DNA from: Paraburkholderia podalyriae
GTDB taxonomy: Bacteria > Pseudomonadota > Gammaproteobacteria > Burkholderiales > Burkholderiaceae
Assembly: GCF_014397785.1 (NCBI RefSeq)
Contig: NZ_VZQQ01000024.1
Location: 33,365 to 97,364 of the forward strand
Direction of reading: 5' to 3'
DNA: 64,000 nt
Position numbers and translations under genes: made by a program. A model generated the notes under the pieces. The model saw only the letters and a program-made list of their open reading frames with translations. It did no database searches and had not been told where the DNA came from. Below are positions 43,001-51,619 of this stretch, piece by piece; within the stretch, counting starts at the first letter, position 1; the number at the start of each line of letters is the position of its first letter.

Positions 43001-45466
43001 CTGCTGCGCCGCGCGTTCGACGCGGCGAACCGGATCGGAGACCTCACGCATGCAGCCTATGCGTGCGACGGTCTCAACTCGGACCTGCTCTTCGCCGGCG
43101 ATCCTCTGCCCGAGGTGCAAGGCGAAGCCGAACGTGGCCTCGCGTTCGTCGAGAAGGCGCGCTTCGGCCTCGTCATCGACATCTTCGCAGCGCGGCTCGC
43201 ATTGATCCGGATGCTCCGTGGCTTGACGCTGAAATTCGGCTGCCTTGACGACGGGCAGTTCAATGAGCTTCGTATCGAACAGCATTTGTCCAGCAATCCG
43301 GCCTTGAAGCTGGCTGCGTGTGGGTACTGGATTCGGAAATTGCAGGCGCGCTATACGGCCGGCGACTATGCGGCGGCCATGGACGCCGCATCGAAGGGGC
43401 AACGGCTGCTCTGGATCTCATCCGCGCACCTCGAGGATGCCGACTATCACTTTTACGCCGCACTGGCCCGAGCCGCCTGGTGCGACTGCGCACCAGCCGA
43501 GGACCGACAGCAGCACCTGGACGCTGTGGCTGCGCATCATAGGCAACTGGAGATCTGGGCGGAAAACTGTCCGGAGAATTTCGAGAACCGCGCCGCGCTG
43601 GTCGGTGCGGAGCTCGCCCGCATGGAGGGGTGCAATTTCGATGCTGAGCGTCTGTACGAACACGCTATTCACTCGGCCCAGGCAAACGGCTTTATTCACA
43701 ATGAGGCGCTCGCCAATGAACTCGCGTCCCGCTTCTACGCGGCACACGGTTTTGAGAAAATTGCCCGTGTGTATTTGCAGGACGCCTGCTACTGCTACCT
43801 GCGTTGGGGAGCCGACGGGAAGGTACGGCAACTTGAGGAAGCGAATCCGCACCTTAGGACTGGAAAGTCCGAGCCCGCCCCGACGAGCACAATGGCGACG
43901 ACGGTTGAACACCTCGACCTCGCCACTGTGATCAGGGTGTCGCAGGCTGTGTCGGGCGAGATCGTGCTGGACAAGCTGATCAAGACGCTCATGCACACGG
44001 CGATTGAACAGGCCGGCGCCGAGCGCGGCCTCTTGATTCTGCCACGCTCCGGTGAGCAGCGTATCGCCGCAGAAGCTACGACGAGCGGCGACACGTTCAA
44101 CGTGCAGCTGTACGACGAGCCCGTCACCGCCACGGTTCTGCCGGAGTCGGTCCTTCACTATGTCCTGCGCACCCGGGAGAGCGTCATTCTCGACGATGCC
44201 GCAGCCGAGCCCCCGTTTGCTTCGGATCCCTACGTCCGTGGGCAACCCGCCCGTTCCATTCTCTGCCTGCCCCTGATGAATCAGGCGAAGCTCATCGGTG
44301 CGCTATACCTCGAAAACAATCTGACCACGCGCGTCTTTGCGCCGGCCCGGATTGCGGTGCTTCGGCTCCTTGCTTCCCAGGCGGCGACTTCGCTCGAGAA
44401 TACCCGCTTGTACCGCGAACTCGAACAACGCGAAGGGAAGATCCGGCGCCTCGTCGACGCCAACATCATCGGTATTTTCATATGGGATCTCGAAGGTCAC
44501 GTTCTCGAGGCCAACGACGCGTTTCTGCGCATCGTGGGTTACGACCGCGAGGACCTCATGGCGGGCCGGTTACGCTGGATGGACCTCACGCCACCGGAAT
44601 GGCTCGCCCGTGACCTGAGTCAATGGATACCACAACAGAAAGTGACTGGGCGCCTGGAACCGTTCGAAAAGGAGTACTTCCGGAAAGACGGCAGCCGCGT
44701 GCCCGTGCTGATCGGCGCCGCGACGTTCGAAGGCGGAAACGAGGGTGTCGCTTTCGTGCTGGATCTGACGGACCGCAAGGAAGCGGAAGACCGCTTGCGC
44801 GAGTCCTACGAGATGCTGCGGGAGCTCGCCTCCCGTCGCGAGACGGCTCGGGAGGAAGAGCGCAAGCACATTGCGCGGGAAATGCACGACGAACTGGGGC
44901 AACACCTCACCGCGCTTCGAATGGGGGCGTCGGTATTAGCTATGCGGTTTGGCGACGGCCACCCCCAGCTCGTCGAACAGGCCCGCGCATTGACCTCCCT
45001 GGTGGACACCACCATGCACGTTGTCCGGGGCGTCATCGCGTCGCTACGCCCTGCTGCACTCGACGCAGGCATTGTGGCTGCGCTCGAGTGGCTCGCTGCC
45101 GAATTCAACCGCAATCCGTGCACGGTGTGTCGCCTCCGCTTGCAGGACGAGACTCTCGTGCTGAGCGAGGACCGCGCTATCGTGCTATTTCGCGTCGCCC
45201 AGGAGGCGCTGACCAATGTTGCCCGTCACGCTGCGGCCACGCAGGTCACCATCACGCTCGAGCGAACGCCGGATACCTGTCTGCTGGAAGTGCGGGATGA
45301 CGGAAAAGGATTCGATCCTCTAGCGACCAGAAAGATATCGTTCGGGCTGGCGGGGATGGAGGAGCGCGTCCTGATGCTGGGTGGTCAAATCAATCTTGTC
45401 AGTTCGCCGGGAAACGGCACCACGATCAAGGTATGTCTTCCCGTTCATAAGGGTGTGCCAACGTAG
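40013..45466 (+). CDS. Giant hybrid: kinase-like domain, AAA ATPase, GAF, PAS, histidine kinase
   Basis: 1817 residues from ATG 40013 (later ATGs at 40028 or 40043 are equally possible; no strong ribosome site). Order: kinase-like domain at 40-285 (VHKDLKPAHVLVN near 131, GTLAYMAPEQTGRMN, SDLYSFGVTLYQMLTG); AAA/STAND-type ATPase with Walker A GYSGIGKSS near 332 and LFLDDLQWLDP near 460; a long helical repeat region to about 1290; GAF to 1470; PAS 1476-1592; HisKA_3 with EERKHIAREMHDELGQH (His about 1625); HATPase with ALTNVARHA and VRDDGKGFDP. The kinase-like part lacks DFG (reads GFG) and the catalytic-loop Asn (reads His), so it is probably inactive. No response regulator gene adjoins it. 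Confidence 0.93.
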   Translation: MTPPPMVPAPMGNSLHILWEDDERIFCRGRRQDDGGDNVLIARPAAEHPSPVSLDRLAHEFGLKDELDGAWAVRPLALVSEGGRTLLVLEDPGGEPLERLLGAPMEVGRVVGHAVGIAAALGKLHQRGLVHKDLKPAHVLVNCADGQVRLTGFGIASRLPRERQPPEPPETIAGTLAYMAPEQTGRMNRSMDSRSDLYSFGVTLYQMLTGALPFTAADPMEWVHCHIARKPVPPSERVETVPAPLSHIVMKLLAKTAEERYQTAAGVERDLRRCLADWERQHRIDAFPVGEHDTPDRLLIPEKLYGRAREVDTLVAAFDRVVKRGAPELVLVSGYSGIGKSSVVNELHKVLVPSRGLFASGKFDQYKRDIPYSTLVQAFQGLVRPLLGKRDTELASWRDALLEALEPNARLMTELVPELKLIIGDPPPVPELEPQQAYSRFQLVFRRFIGVFARPERPLALFLDDLQWLDPATLDLLEDLLTRSNLQHLMLIGAYRDNEVDAAHPLTRKLDAIRQAGAQVQELTLAPLGREHLEQLIADALHGEPERAALLAQLVHAKTAGNPFFVIQFLYALAEEDLLTFDHEAACWCWDLDRIHAKGYTENVVDLMVGKLARLPVDTQQALQQFACLGNVAAIAMLAIVLGTSTKQAHAALWEALRQELVERLEGSYRFVHDRIQEAAYSLIPQASRAEGHLRIGRLLAAHTPPEKREEAIFDIVSQLNRGAALITDQEERDQLAEFNLIAGKRAKGATAYAAALAYLVAGAAQLAEDCWVRRHELIFALELSRAECEFLTGQLSIAEERLAALSSRVTTTVEQAQIACLHMDVCTTLDQSGRAVAVGLDYLRLVGIEWSPHPQDDEVQREYERVWSLLRGRAIEDLVDLPLMKDPASLATVALLSKLLPPAIFTDANLASLANCKAVSLSLEVGNCDASCVAYVMLARIAGPRFGDYQAGFRFGQLGYELAERHGLKRFEASTYLCFAVFVVPWMKHVRACCDLLRRAFDAANRIGDLTHAAYACDGLNSDLLFAGDPLPEVQGEAERGLAFVEKARFGLVIDIFAARLALIRMLRGLTLKFGCLDDGQFNELRIEQHLSSNPALKLAACGYWIRKLQARYTAGDYAAAMDAASKGQRLLWISSAHLEDADYHFYAALARAAWCDCAPAEDRQQHLDAVAAHHRQLEIWAENCPENFENRAALVGAELARMEGCNFDAERLYEHAIHSAQANGFIHNEALANELASRFYAAHGFEKIARVYLQDACYCYLRWGADGKVRQLEEANPHLRTGKSEPAPTSTMATTVEHLDLATVIRVSQAVSGEIVLDKLIKTLMHTAIEQAGAERGLLILPRSGEQRIAAEATTSGDTFNVQLYDEPVTATVLPESVLHYVLRTRESVILDDAAAEPPFASDPYVRGQPARSILCLPLMNQAKLIGALYLENNLTTRVFAPARIAVLRLLASQAATSLENTRLYRELEQREGKIRRLVDANIIGIFIWDLEGHVLEANDAFLRIVGYDREDLMAGRLRWMDLTPPEWLARDLSQWIPQQKVTGRLEPFEKEYFRKDGSRVPVLIGAATFEGGNEGVAFVLDLTDRKEAEDRLRESYEMLRELASRRETAREEERKHIAREMHDELGQHLTALRMGASVLAMRFGDGHPQLVEQARALTSLVDTTMHVVRGVIASLRPAALDAGIVAALEWLAAEFNRNPCTVCRLRLQDETLVLSEDRAIVLFRVAQEALTNVARHAAATQVTITLERTPDTCLLEVRDDGKGFDPLATRKISFGLAGMEERVLMLGGQINLVSSPGNGTTIKVCLPVHKGVPT

Positions 45467-45819
45467 TCGTCCAGAACCGGTTTCAAAAAGACTCCCGAGG
45501 GGCTACTAAACAGCGCCAACGGGGTGTGCGGTTATGAACCGTTGCGACCAATCCGGCGCTTGGTCAATTAGGCATCGGATCGGAAGGGTTCTGGTAATCG
45601 CAGTAAGCGAATCGACTTTGTCGAGATAAAACCGGAGCGATCGCAGGTAAGACCTTGTTCAGAGACCGGTCGACGGATTTTGGGTTACCTCGTTGATTTC
45701 GCACACGCAATGGATTTGCCGCGAGATACGCGACGGAGATACTCTGCATACGAAGATCCGGTCGGTTTGTGCCGCAATAAGGGCGGCAGGATAAGTAAGT
45801 CCCCTATGGTCGGGAATGC
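45467..45819. other. Intergenic gap, nothing recognised
   Basis: About 350 bases between the giant sensor kinase and the truncated argP. No reading frame, hairpin with T-run or repeat stands out. Confidence 0.4.
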
Positions 45820-46299
45820 TTAAATGACGAGCGAATGGAATTGCTCGGCAACAGTCCGCTCTGCGCCAGCATCTTTCATTTGGTCCTGCGCCTCGAGCGT
45901 ATGGTCCTGGTCGTCCACGACGATCTCAAGCGCCACATGGTGTTGCGCCAGCTCACGCGTGACTGGCTCGAACCAGGTGGCAAGCGAATCGGTGTTGACG
46001 GCAAGGGCAAGCGCTGTTGTCGACGTCCTCCCCGGCGTGACACGCCGGAGCAGATCATCCTCCTGAAGCCGGACCACCATGAAATGACGAAACACGTCTT
46101 CGCCCGCTTTCGTCGGTATCACCGTCGGTTCGCGGAGCAGCAGCAGCGCCCTGACCGACCGTTCGAGCCGCTTGACGCGGCGCGTCGTTGCAGCAGAGGA
46201 GATATTCAGCGCGACCGCCGCCTGCGTGAAACTGCGATGTTCGACCACTGCGGCAAACGTCTCCAGCTCGACCATGTTCAACATCGCGCCCACTTTCAT
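45820..46299 (-). pseudogene. argP: argP/iciA-like LysR regulator, N-terminal half only
   Basis: From ATG 46299 (after AAAGGG) the frame reads MVELETFAAVVEHRSFTQAA, an otherwise normal LysR helix-turn-helix, and reaches ALAVNTDSLATWFEPVTREL and VALEIVVDDQDHTLEAQDQ, diagnostic for the ArgP effector domain. Then homology stops and the frame ends after about 20 unrelated residues. The missing part corresponds to what remains at 13750-14259. An intact DNA-binding domain with no effector domain is possible in principle, but truncation by rearrangement is more likely. Confidence 0.75.
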
Positions 46300-46309
46300 G
46301 AAAACCCTT

Positions 46310-46890
46310 TCATCCACGTTCCGCAACGATGTCTGGTGCGGAGTGACCGGAATAGAGATAGCCCTGAAGGCAGGTCGCCCCGCACTCCCGCGCCTGTTGC
46401 GCGTCGTCCTCAGTCTCGATGCCTTCGACGATGACGCTCGCCGCGTAAGTCTTCGCGAACTGGATAAGCGGACGCAGACCCAAGGGATTTCGGGTGCCGC
46501 CTTCCTCCTGTCGGAGGCAACGCAGATCGATCTTGACGATATCAACGCCAAGCCCGGTCAGGGCGATCAGATTGTTGTGGCCTTTCCCAGGTCATCCAGT
46601 GCCATCTGGCAGCCGAGAGCCTGGAGCGTCCTGACGAAGTGCCGTGCCTCTGTCGTCAAAGTCATTGCGGCTGTTTCCGTAATCTCGATCGTCAGCCTCG
46701 AAGCAAGGCATCTGTCTGCATGCAGCTGTGAGACGATGGGTGTCCACCACGCATCGAGTGTGGCGCTATGCGCGGACACATTACAGCCGAGTCGGAGCGC
46801 AGGATTGCGGCGCAATGCGGCGATCGTCGCGTCGACCACCCATTCGTCGAGCCGCCTCGTCATTCCCAGGCGCTCAAAGGAAAAATTCAA
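46310..46890 (-). pseudogene. EAL-domain (c-di-GMP phosphodiesterase) fragment, frameshifted
   Basis: The first part reads GMTRRLDEWVVDATIAALRR, RLTIEITETAAM and ALGCQMALDDLG; after a frameshift near 46575 it continues NLIALTGLGVDIVKIDLRCL, then YAASVIVEGIETEDDAQQAR and GYLYSGHSAP, with a stop at 46310. These are the central and C-terminal parts of an EAL domain (TEIT-type Glu, DD-F/L-G, KID, VEGIET, and a QGYLF-like end). The N-terminal EAL motif and any GGDEF or sensor domain are missing. Confidence 0.8.
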
Positions 46891-47028
46891 TCGGATCCCA
46901 ACGGGCCAGCTCTACCAGTTCAATCTGTGCAATTGCGCAAATTCGCCTTGCCGGTGGCAAGCCCAACTGCCCGACCAGCGTGCGGCTGCTCCAGTGCGTC
47001 GAGCCATTGGCCAGTTTGCGGCGCACGA

Positions 47029-47044
47029 CCTAGTATCCCGTTCC
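47029..47044. repeat. Left terminal inverted repeat of IS630 element
   Basis: CCTAGTATCCCGTTCC, exact reverse complement of 48165-48180. Its CTAG supplies the TAG stop codon of the transposase gene. Confidence 0.9.
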
Positions 47045-48136
47045 GCTGATTCGCGAACAAAGTCTTTGTAGCTTGGCGAGGATGGAATCAGCGGAGGCGG
47101 TCCACGTGAATGGTTTGCAATTTTCGTTGTAGTGGGACACGAATTGATCGATGCGTCTGATCAGTTGCCTGACCGAACCGAACGAACCGCGCCGGATGGC
47201 CTTGTCGGTGATCAGCGCGAAGAAGCGTTCGACCTGTTTAAGCCACGAACTGTAGGTGGGAATGAAATGCATGTGCCAGCGGGGACGGGCTGCCAGCCAC
47301 GCCTTGACCTTCGGATGCTTGTGACTGCCATAGTTGTCGACGATGCAGTGCACGTCGAGCTCGGCCGGCACTGCCTTGTCGATTTCGCGCAGGAACGACA
47401 GGAATTCCTGATGCCGGTGACGCGGCTTGCAGGTGGCGAGTACCGCGCCATTGAGCACGTTCAGGGCGGCGAACAGCGTGGTGGTGCCGTGACGAACGTA
47501 ATCGTGCGTGACACCTTCGACGTAGCCGAAACCCATCGGCAACATGGGTTGCGTGCGTTCGAGCGCCTGGCATTGGCTCTTCTCGTCCACGCACAGGACC
47601 AGCGCATTCTCCGGTGGGCTGAGATACAGGCCGACCACATCGCGCAACTTCTCGATGAAGAATTGATCGGTCGAGAGCTTGAAGCTTTCAGTGCGATGCG
47701 GTTGCAGGCCCAGCAGCTTGAAGTATCGGTGCACACTCGTCGGCGAGATGGCTGTTTCGGCGGCGATCGAGCGCACGCTCCAGTGCGTGGAGCCATCCGC
47801 AGGCTTGGTGTGCAGGGTCTTGTGAATCAGTTGGGCCAGCCGCTCGTCGTCAATCGTGCGTGGCTTGCCGGGACGTACTTCGTCATACAGCCCGTTGATG
47901 CGATGCTCCAGAAACCGCATACGCCACTTGCCCACCGTGGCACGCGTGAGTTGTAGGCGCTGGGCAATTGCGCTGTTGGGCTCCCCGGCAGCAGCTGCCA
48001 GCACGATGCGCGCACGTGTCACCAGCGCCGCCGAAATCGAGCGCGAACGCGCTATCGAAGTCAGTTGCGAACGCTCCTCTCGCCTTCGGTCGTCCCATCG
48101 ACATGTCGGCGTCTCCCGTTCCGGTGATGCCGTCAT
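47030..48136 (-). CDS. IS630-family transposase
   Basis: 368 residues from ATG 48136 (a longer frame to 48163 begins with a poor TTG in the inverted-repeat end). N-terminal helix-turn-helix: RARIVLAAAAGEPNSAIAQR and RATVGKWRMRFLEHRINGLY. DDE catalytic core: LVLCVDEKSQCQALERTQP, ELDVHCIVDNYGSHKHPKVK and YSSWLKQVERFFALITDKAI. The last residues are SGTGY, and the stop codon lies in the left inverted repeat, so the gene spans almost the whole element. All three acidic residues are present. It should be functional. Confidence 0.92.
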   Translation of the reverse strand: MTASPERETPTCRWDDRRREERSQLTSIARSRSISAALVTRARIVLAAAAGEPNSAIAQRLQLTRATVGKWRMRFLEHRINGLYDEVRPGKPRTIDDERLAQLIHKTLHTKPADGSTHWSVRSIAAETAISPTSVHRYFKLLGLQPHRTESFKLSTDQFFIEKLRDVVGLYLSPPENALVLCVDEKSQCQALERTQPMLPMGFGYVEGVTHDYVRHGTTTLFAALNVLNGAVLATCKPRHRHQEFLSFLREIDKAVPAELDVHCIVDNYGSHKHPKVKAWLAARPRWHMHFIPTYSSWLKQVERFFALITDKAIRRGSFGSVRQLIRRIDQFVSHYNENCKPFTWTASADSILAKLQRLCSRISGTGY

Positions 48137-48164
48137 GCTACGCGCACATAGCCCAGTTAACAAT

Positions 48165-48180
48165 GGAACGGGATACTAGG
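48165..48180. repeat. Right terminal inverted repeat of IS630 element
   Basis: GGAACGGGATACTAGG, reverse complement of 47029-47044. DNA from 48301 to 48651 beyond the relic holds no gene that I recognise and probably the promoter of the dehydrogenase operon. Confidence 0.9.
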
Positions 48181-48651
48181 TGCCTGCCGTACAGGCCCGC
48201 AAGACGCTCACTGGAGAAGCGGGTCTGCCAGATCGCGATGAATCGCAATTCGTTCATGATCGTCACACGCGAGGCGCCCTTCGTCGATCAGCAGGATCAG
48301 CCTCGCTCGTCTAACCTAGCCAATGGCTATTGTTCGGTCGCGCTGCATCGACAGCAGTCCTTCCCGTTCGGCACCACTACGATCCATTTTTCCCCATGCA
48401 CCTTCTTTAGATCGGTGCAATCTCATTGGTTCAATAGGCTAGGCCCGAACCAAGAGCCCTCTCCCGGGCACTCGCGCGGGACTTGGCTACGCGAATCCTG
48501 AGCGTCAGCAATCCATCGTCTCGTCGAAAAACTGCGTAGCCGTGAAAACATTGCTGAAAAGCGACGGTAAGGCCGATCCAAATGCGGGTTTTCGGCTGAG
48601 CTTCGAAGCTACGATATTCAAATCAATAGACGAGCGTGTGAGGATAAAACC

Positions 48652-50130
48652 GTGAAAGAGTTGGCAAGAAATGCGCTGGCTTCCCTGAGTCGCGCAGACT
48701 TGGTCGAACACCGGTCGTATGTGAACGGTTCATGGGAAACAGGCCATGCGAAGATGGGCGTTATTGACCCCGCGACCGGCGACGTAATTGCCCAGATCGA
48801 CATGCTTTCTGGGTACACAGCGGACGCCGCGGTTGACGCCGCGCAGGATGCATTCGAAGACTGGCGAGAACTTCCGCCAGCAGCGCGTGGGGCGATCCTT
48901 CGGCGATGGGCTGCGCTGCTGCGGAGCAATTCCGAAGACCTCTCCGTAATCATCACATCGGAGCAAGGTAAGCCCATCAAAGAATCGCGCAGCGAGGTCG
49001 AGTACGCGGCAAATTTTCTCGACTGGTTCGCAGCTGAAGGTGAGCGCACATACGGGGAAACCATCCCCAGTCACCTTGCGGCTAGCCGTTTGTCGGTCAC
49101 CTGGCAAGCAATCGGTGTAACGGCGGCGGTTACGCCTTGGAATTTCCCGATCGCGATGATTACGCGAAAAGCAGGTGCCGCGCTCGCAGCGGGTTGCACA
49201 ATGATCGTCAAGCCCGCACCCGAAACACCGCTATCAGCGCTTGCTATTGCAAAACTGGCTGATGAAGCGGGCATGCCGGCGGGCGTGTTTCAGGTCATTA
49301 ACGGCGACGCGGTCGATCTGTCAATGCGCCTTCTTGAAGCGCCCAAAGTTCGGTCGTTCAGCTTTACCGGTTCAACCGAAGTGGGTCGAATCCTGCTGCG
49401 TCATTCGGCGGAAACTGTAAAAAAGGTATCGATGGAACTGGGCGGCCACGCGCCATTCATCGTATTCGATGACGCGTCTCTTGACGCCGCGATCAACGGC
49501 TGTGTGGGCGCCAAGTTTGCGACGTCCGGACAGGATTGTCTCGCAGCAAACAGAATCTATGTGCAGCGATCAATCTACGCGAAATTCGTGGAAAGGTTTT
49601 CAGACGCAGTAAAGGAACTGAAGGTGGGACATGGCCTGGATCCCAGTTCCGATATCGGCCCGATGACCCGCCGATCCGTGTCAGCGAAATGTCGCGACCA
49701 GATTGGCCAGGCAGTCAGTGCGGGAGCACGCGTCGTGTTGGGAGGACGCTATTCTTCGCTCGGCGACCAATTCGTACCTCCGACCATTTTGGCTGACGTG
49801 GCAGACGACATGGATATTGCGAACGAGGAGACGTTCGGCCCAGTAGCCGCCATCCTGCCGTTTGATACCGAAGCCGAAGTCCTGTTACGCGCGAACAATT
49901 CCGAATACGGCCTTGCTGCGTATGTCTACACGAGCAGCCTGAATCGCGCGATGCGTATGTCTGATCACCTGGAATACGGGATGGTGGCCGTCAATACGCC
50001 GAAGTTCACGGGCGCGCCGATTCCGTTCGGGGGCTGGAAGCAGTCGGGCCTTGGGCGAGAAGGATCGCGCTACGGCATGGCTGATTACATGGAACAGAAG
50101 TACACCTGTTTCGGAAACCTGAAAGATTAA
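48652..50130 (+). CDS. gabD: Succinate-semialdehyde dehydrogenase-like (GabD family)
   Basis: 492-residue NAD(P) aldehyde dehydrogenase from GTG 48652, after GAGGAT. Catalytic Cys296 is in TSGQDCLAANRIYVQ, Glu262 in VSMELGGHAPFIV; the cofactor segment is AVTPWNFPIAMITRKAGAAL. The GGHAPFIVFDDA and GQDCLAANR segments are typical of GabD. Ten bases before the aminotransferase gene, it forms a transamination-oxidation pair. Substrate may be succinate semialdehyde or another omega-oxo acid such as aspartate semialdehyde or malonate semialdehyde; DoeC of ectoine breakdown belongs to the same broad family. Confidence 0.85.
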   Translation: MKELARNALASLSRADLVEHRSYVNGSWETGHAKMGVIDPATGDVIAQIDMLSGYTADAAVDAAQDAFEDWRELPPAARGAILRRWAALLRSNSEDLSVIITSEQGKPIKESRSEVEYAANFLDWFAAEGERTYGETIPSHLAASRLSVTWQAIGVTAAVTPWNFPIAMITRKAGAALAAGCTMIVKPAPETPLSALAIAKLADEAGMPAGVFQVINGDAVDLSMRLLEAPKVRSFSFTGSTEVGRILLRHSAETVKKVSMELGGHAPFIVFDDASLDAAINGCVGAKFATSGQDCLAANRIYVQRSIYAKFVERFSDAVKELKVGHGLDPSSDIGPMTRRSVSAKCRDQIGQAVSAGARVVLGGRYSSLGDQFVPPTILADVADDMDIANEETFGPVAAILPFDTEAEVLLRANNSEYGLAAYVYTSSLNRAMRMSDHLEYGMVAVNTPKFTGAPIPFGGWKQSGLGREGSRYGMADYMEQKYTCFGNLKD

Positions 50131-50140
50131 GGAGATGAGT

Positions 50141-51538
50141 ATGGATATCAAAACGATTTCGGAAATGGATCGCAACTCGGTTCTCCATCCATTCACACAG
50201 CTTCACGACTTCGCCGCCGGGAAAGCCGGAGATCCCACGATCATTGAAGGCGGCAAAGGAATCCGCATTCGCGACGCCGAAGGCCGTGAGTATATCGACG
50301 GATTCGCAGGACTTTACTGCGTCAATATTGGTTACGGCCGCGAAGAAGTGGCCGAAGCGATTGCACGCCAGGCATACAAACTCGCCTATTACCATACGTA
50401 CGCCGCACATACGACCGAGGAGCTTGCCAAGCTGTCTGAGCGACTCGTCAAGATGGCACCAGGCAAGATGAGCAAGGTGTTCTACGGCCTCTCCGGCTCC
50501 GACGCGAACGAAACGCAGGCGAAGCTTGTCTGGTATTACAACAATCTTCGCGGATTGCCGAAGAAAAAGAAGATCATCGCTCGTGAGCGCGGCTATCACG
50601 GGTGTTCGGTCGTGTCGGGCTCGATGACGGGTATGAGTTTCTATCACGACTACATGGATCTGCCGATCCGGGGCATCTTGCGAACGGGCGTGCCTCACCA
50701 TTATTGGGGCGCGGAGCTGGGCGAGACGGAGCTGGACTTCTCGGCGCGTCGTGCGCGCGAACTGGAGGATCTGATTCTTCGGGAAGGTCCGGAAACGGTC
50801 GGCGCCTTCATCGCTGAACCTGTGCTCGGGACGGGCGGCATCACGCCTCCGCCGGAAGGCTACTGGGAAGCGATCCAGCCGGTTCTGGCGAAATACGATG
50901 TTCTGCTGATCGCGGACGAAGTGATCACAGGTTTCGGTCGCACCGGAGCCATGTTCGGGTCGCAAAAGTACGCGATCGAACCTGACCTGATCACCGTTGC
51001 GAAGGGCCTCACGGCGGCCTATGCACCGCTGTCGGCATGTATCGTCGGCAAGAAGGTTTATGAAGTGCTCGACGCTGGTGCACAGAAGGTCGGTGCATTC
51101 TCGCATGGCTATACATACTCTGGCCATCCGATCGGCGTGGCCGCAGCAAACGCAGTCCTCGACATCGTTGAACGCGAGGACATCCCCGGCAATGCCGCCA
51201 CCGTCGGCGGATATCTCCAAATGGCTCTGCAGGATGCGTTTAGCGATTCGCCGATCGTCGGTGAGGTTCGTGGTGTCGGTCTTATGGCTGCCGTCGAATT
51301 CGTTGCAAATCCGGCCACGAAGCAACGCTTCGACCCGCAACTGAAAGTCGGGGCGCGAGTGTCGAAGGCGGCTCGCGATCGAGGTTTGATTGCACGTGCG
51401 ATGCCGCACGGTGACATCCTCGGATTCGCGCCTCCACTAACGATCACCAAGCCGGAGATTGACGATATCGTAGGAATTACCAGGCAGGCCGTAATCCAGG
51501 TTGCAAACGAACTCGCGAAGGAGTTAGCACACGTCTAG
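50141..51538 (+). CDS. Class III aminotransferase (omega-amino acid/diamine type)
   Basis: 465 residues from ATG 50141, six bases after AAGGAG (ATG 50135 touches it). The PLP lysine is Lys288 in LITVAKGLTAAYAPLSACIV, the Asp of the PLP pocket is in LLIADEVITGFGRTG, and the N-terminal DRNSVLHPFTQLHDFAAG is typical of beta-alanine/putrescine:pyruvate-type omega-transaminases. It converts a terminal amino group to an aldehyde, then oxidised by the GabD-like partner. A hairpin terminator follows, and the Lrp gene is convergent. Confidence 0.9.
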   Translation: MDIKTISEMDRNSVLHPFTQLHDFAAGKAGDPTIIEGGKGIRIRDAEGREYIDGFAGLYCVNIGYGREEVAEAIARQAYKLAYYHTYAAHTTEELAKLSERLVKMAPGKMSKVFYGLSGSDANETQAKLVWYYNNLRGLPKKKKIIARERGYHGCSVVSGSMTGMSFYHDYMDLPIRGILRTGVPHHYWGAELGETELDFSARRARELEDLILREGPETVGAFIAEPVLGTGGITPPPEGYWEAIQPVLAKYDVLLIADEVITGFGRTGAMFGSQKYAIEPDLITVAKGLTAAYAPLSACIVGKKVYEVLDAGAQKVGAFSHGYTYSGHPIGVAAANAVLDIVEREDIPGNAATVGGYLQMALQDAFSDSPIVGEVRGVGLMAAVEFVANPATKQRFDPQLKVGARVSKAARDRGLIARAMPHGDILGFAPPLTITKPEIDDIVGITRQAVIQVANELAKELAHV

Positions 51539-51561
51539 GTATCCGGGCATTCGCAAGACGC

Positions 51562-51593
51562 AGCGCCTTGATGTCGAACGACGTCAAGGCGCT
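51562..51593. terminator. Long hairpin between convergent aminotransferase and Lrp genes
   Basis: AGCGCCTTGATGTCG pairs with CGACGTCAAGGCGCT (one G-T pair) around AA. There is no T-run, but the position between convergent stops supports a bidirectional transcription-stop or stabilising role. Confidence 0.6.
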
Positions 51594-51619
51594 TACTACG
51601 AGCGATACAGATCGAGTTG

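Larger units (their letters stand above)
47029..48180 (-). mobile_element. IS630-family insertion sequence, apparently intact
   Basis: Ends carry perfect inverted repeats CCTAGTATCCCGTTCC (47029-47044) and GGAACGGGATACTAGG (48165-48180). Both ends contain CTAG, the preferred IS630 target with TA duplication. One full-length transposase gene fills the element. The insertion lies inside an older IS630-type relic. Confidence 0.88.
46900..48300 (-). pseudogene. Older IS630-type transposase relic interrupted by the intact IS630 element
   Basis: To the right of the intact element (48181-48300) the leftward frame reads FIAIWQTRFSSERLAGLYGR. To its left the sequence continues as LGRAPQ if the element is removed and one CTAG kept, giving GLYGRHLGRAPQ, the expected order in this IS630 subgroup. 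After a frameshift and probable deletion, KLANGSTHWSSRTLVGQLGL follows. The relic thus pre-dates the insertion. It is the same subgroup as the C-terminal relic near 12 kb. Confidence 0.65.

Noticed and set aside
50006..51409. A 467-codon open frame antisense to the aminotransferase
   Set aside because: High-GC third-position artefact; no ribosome site and no recognisable family, while the sense protein has all PLP motifs.
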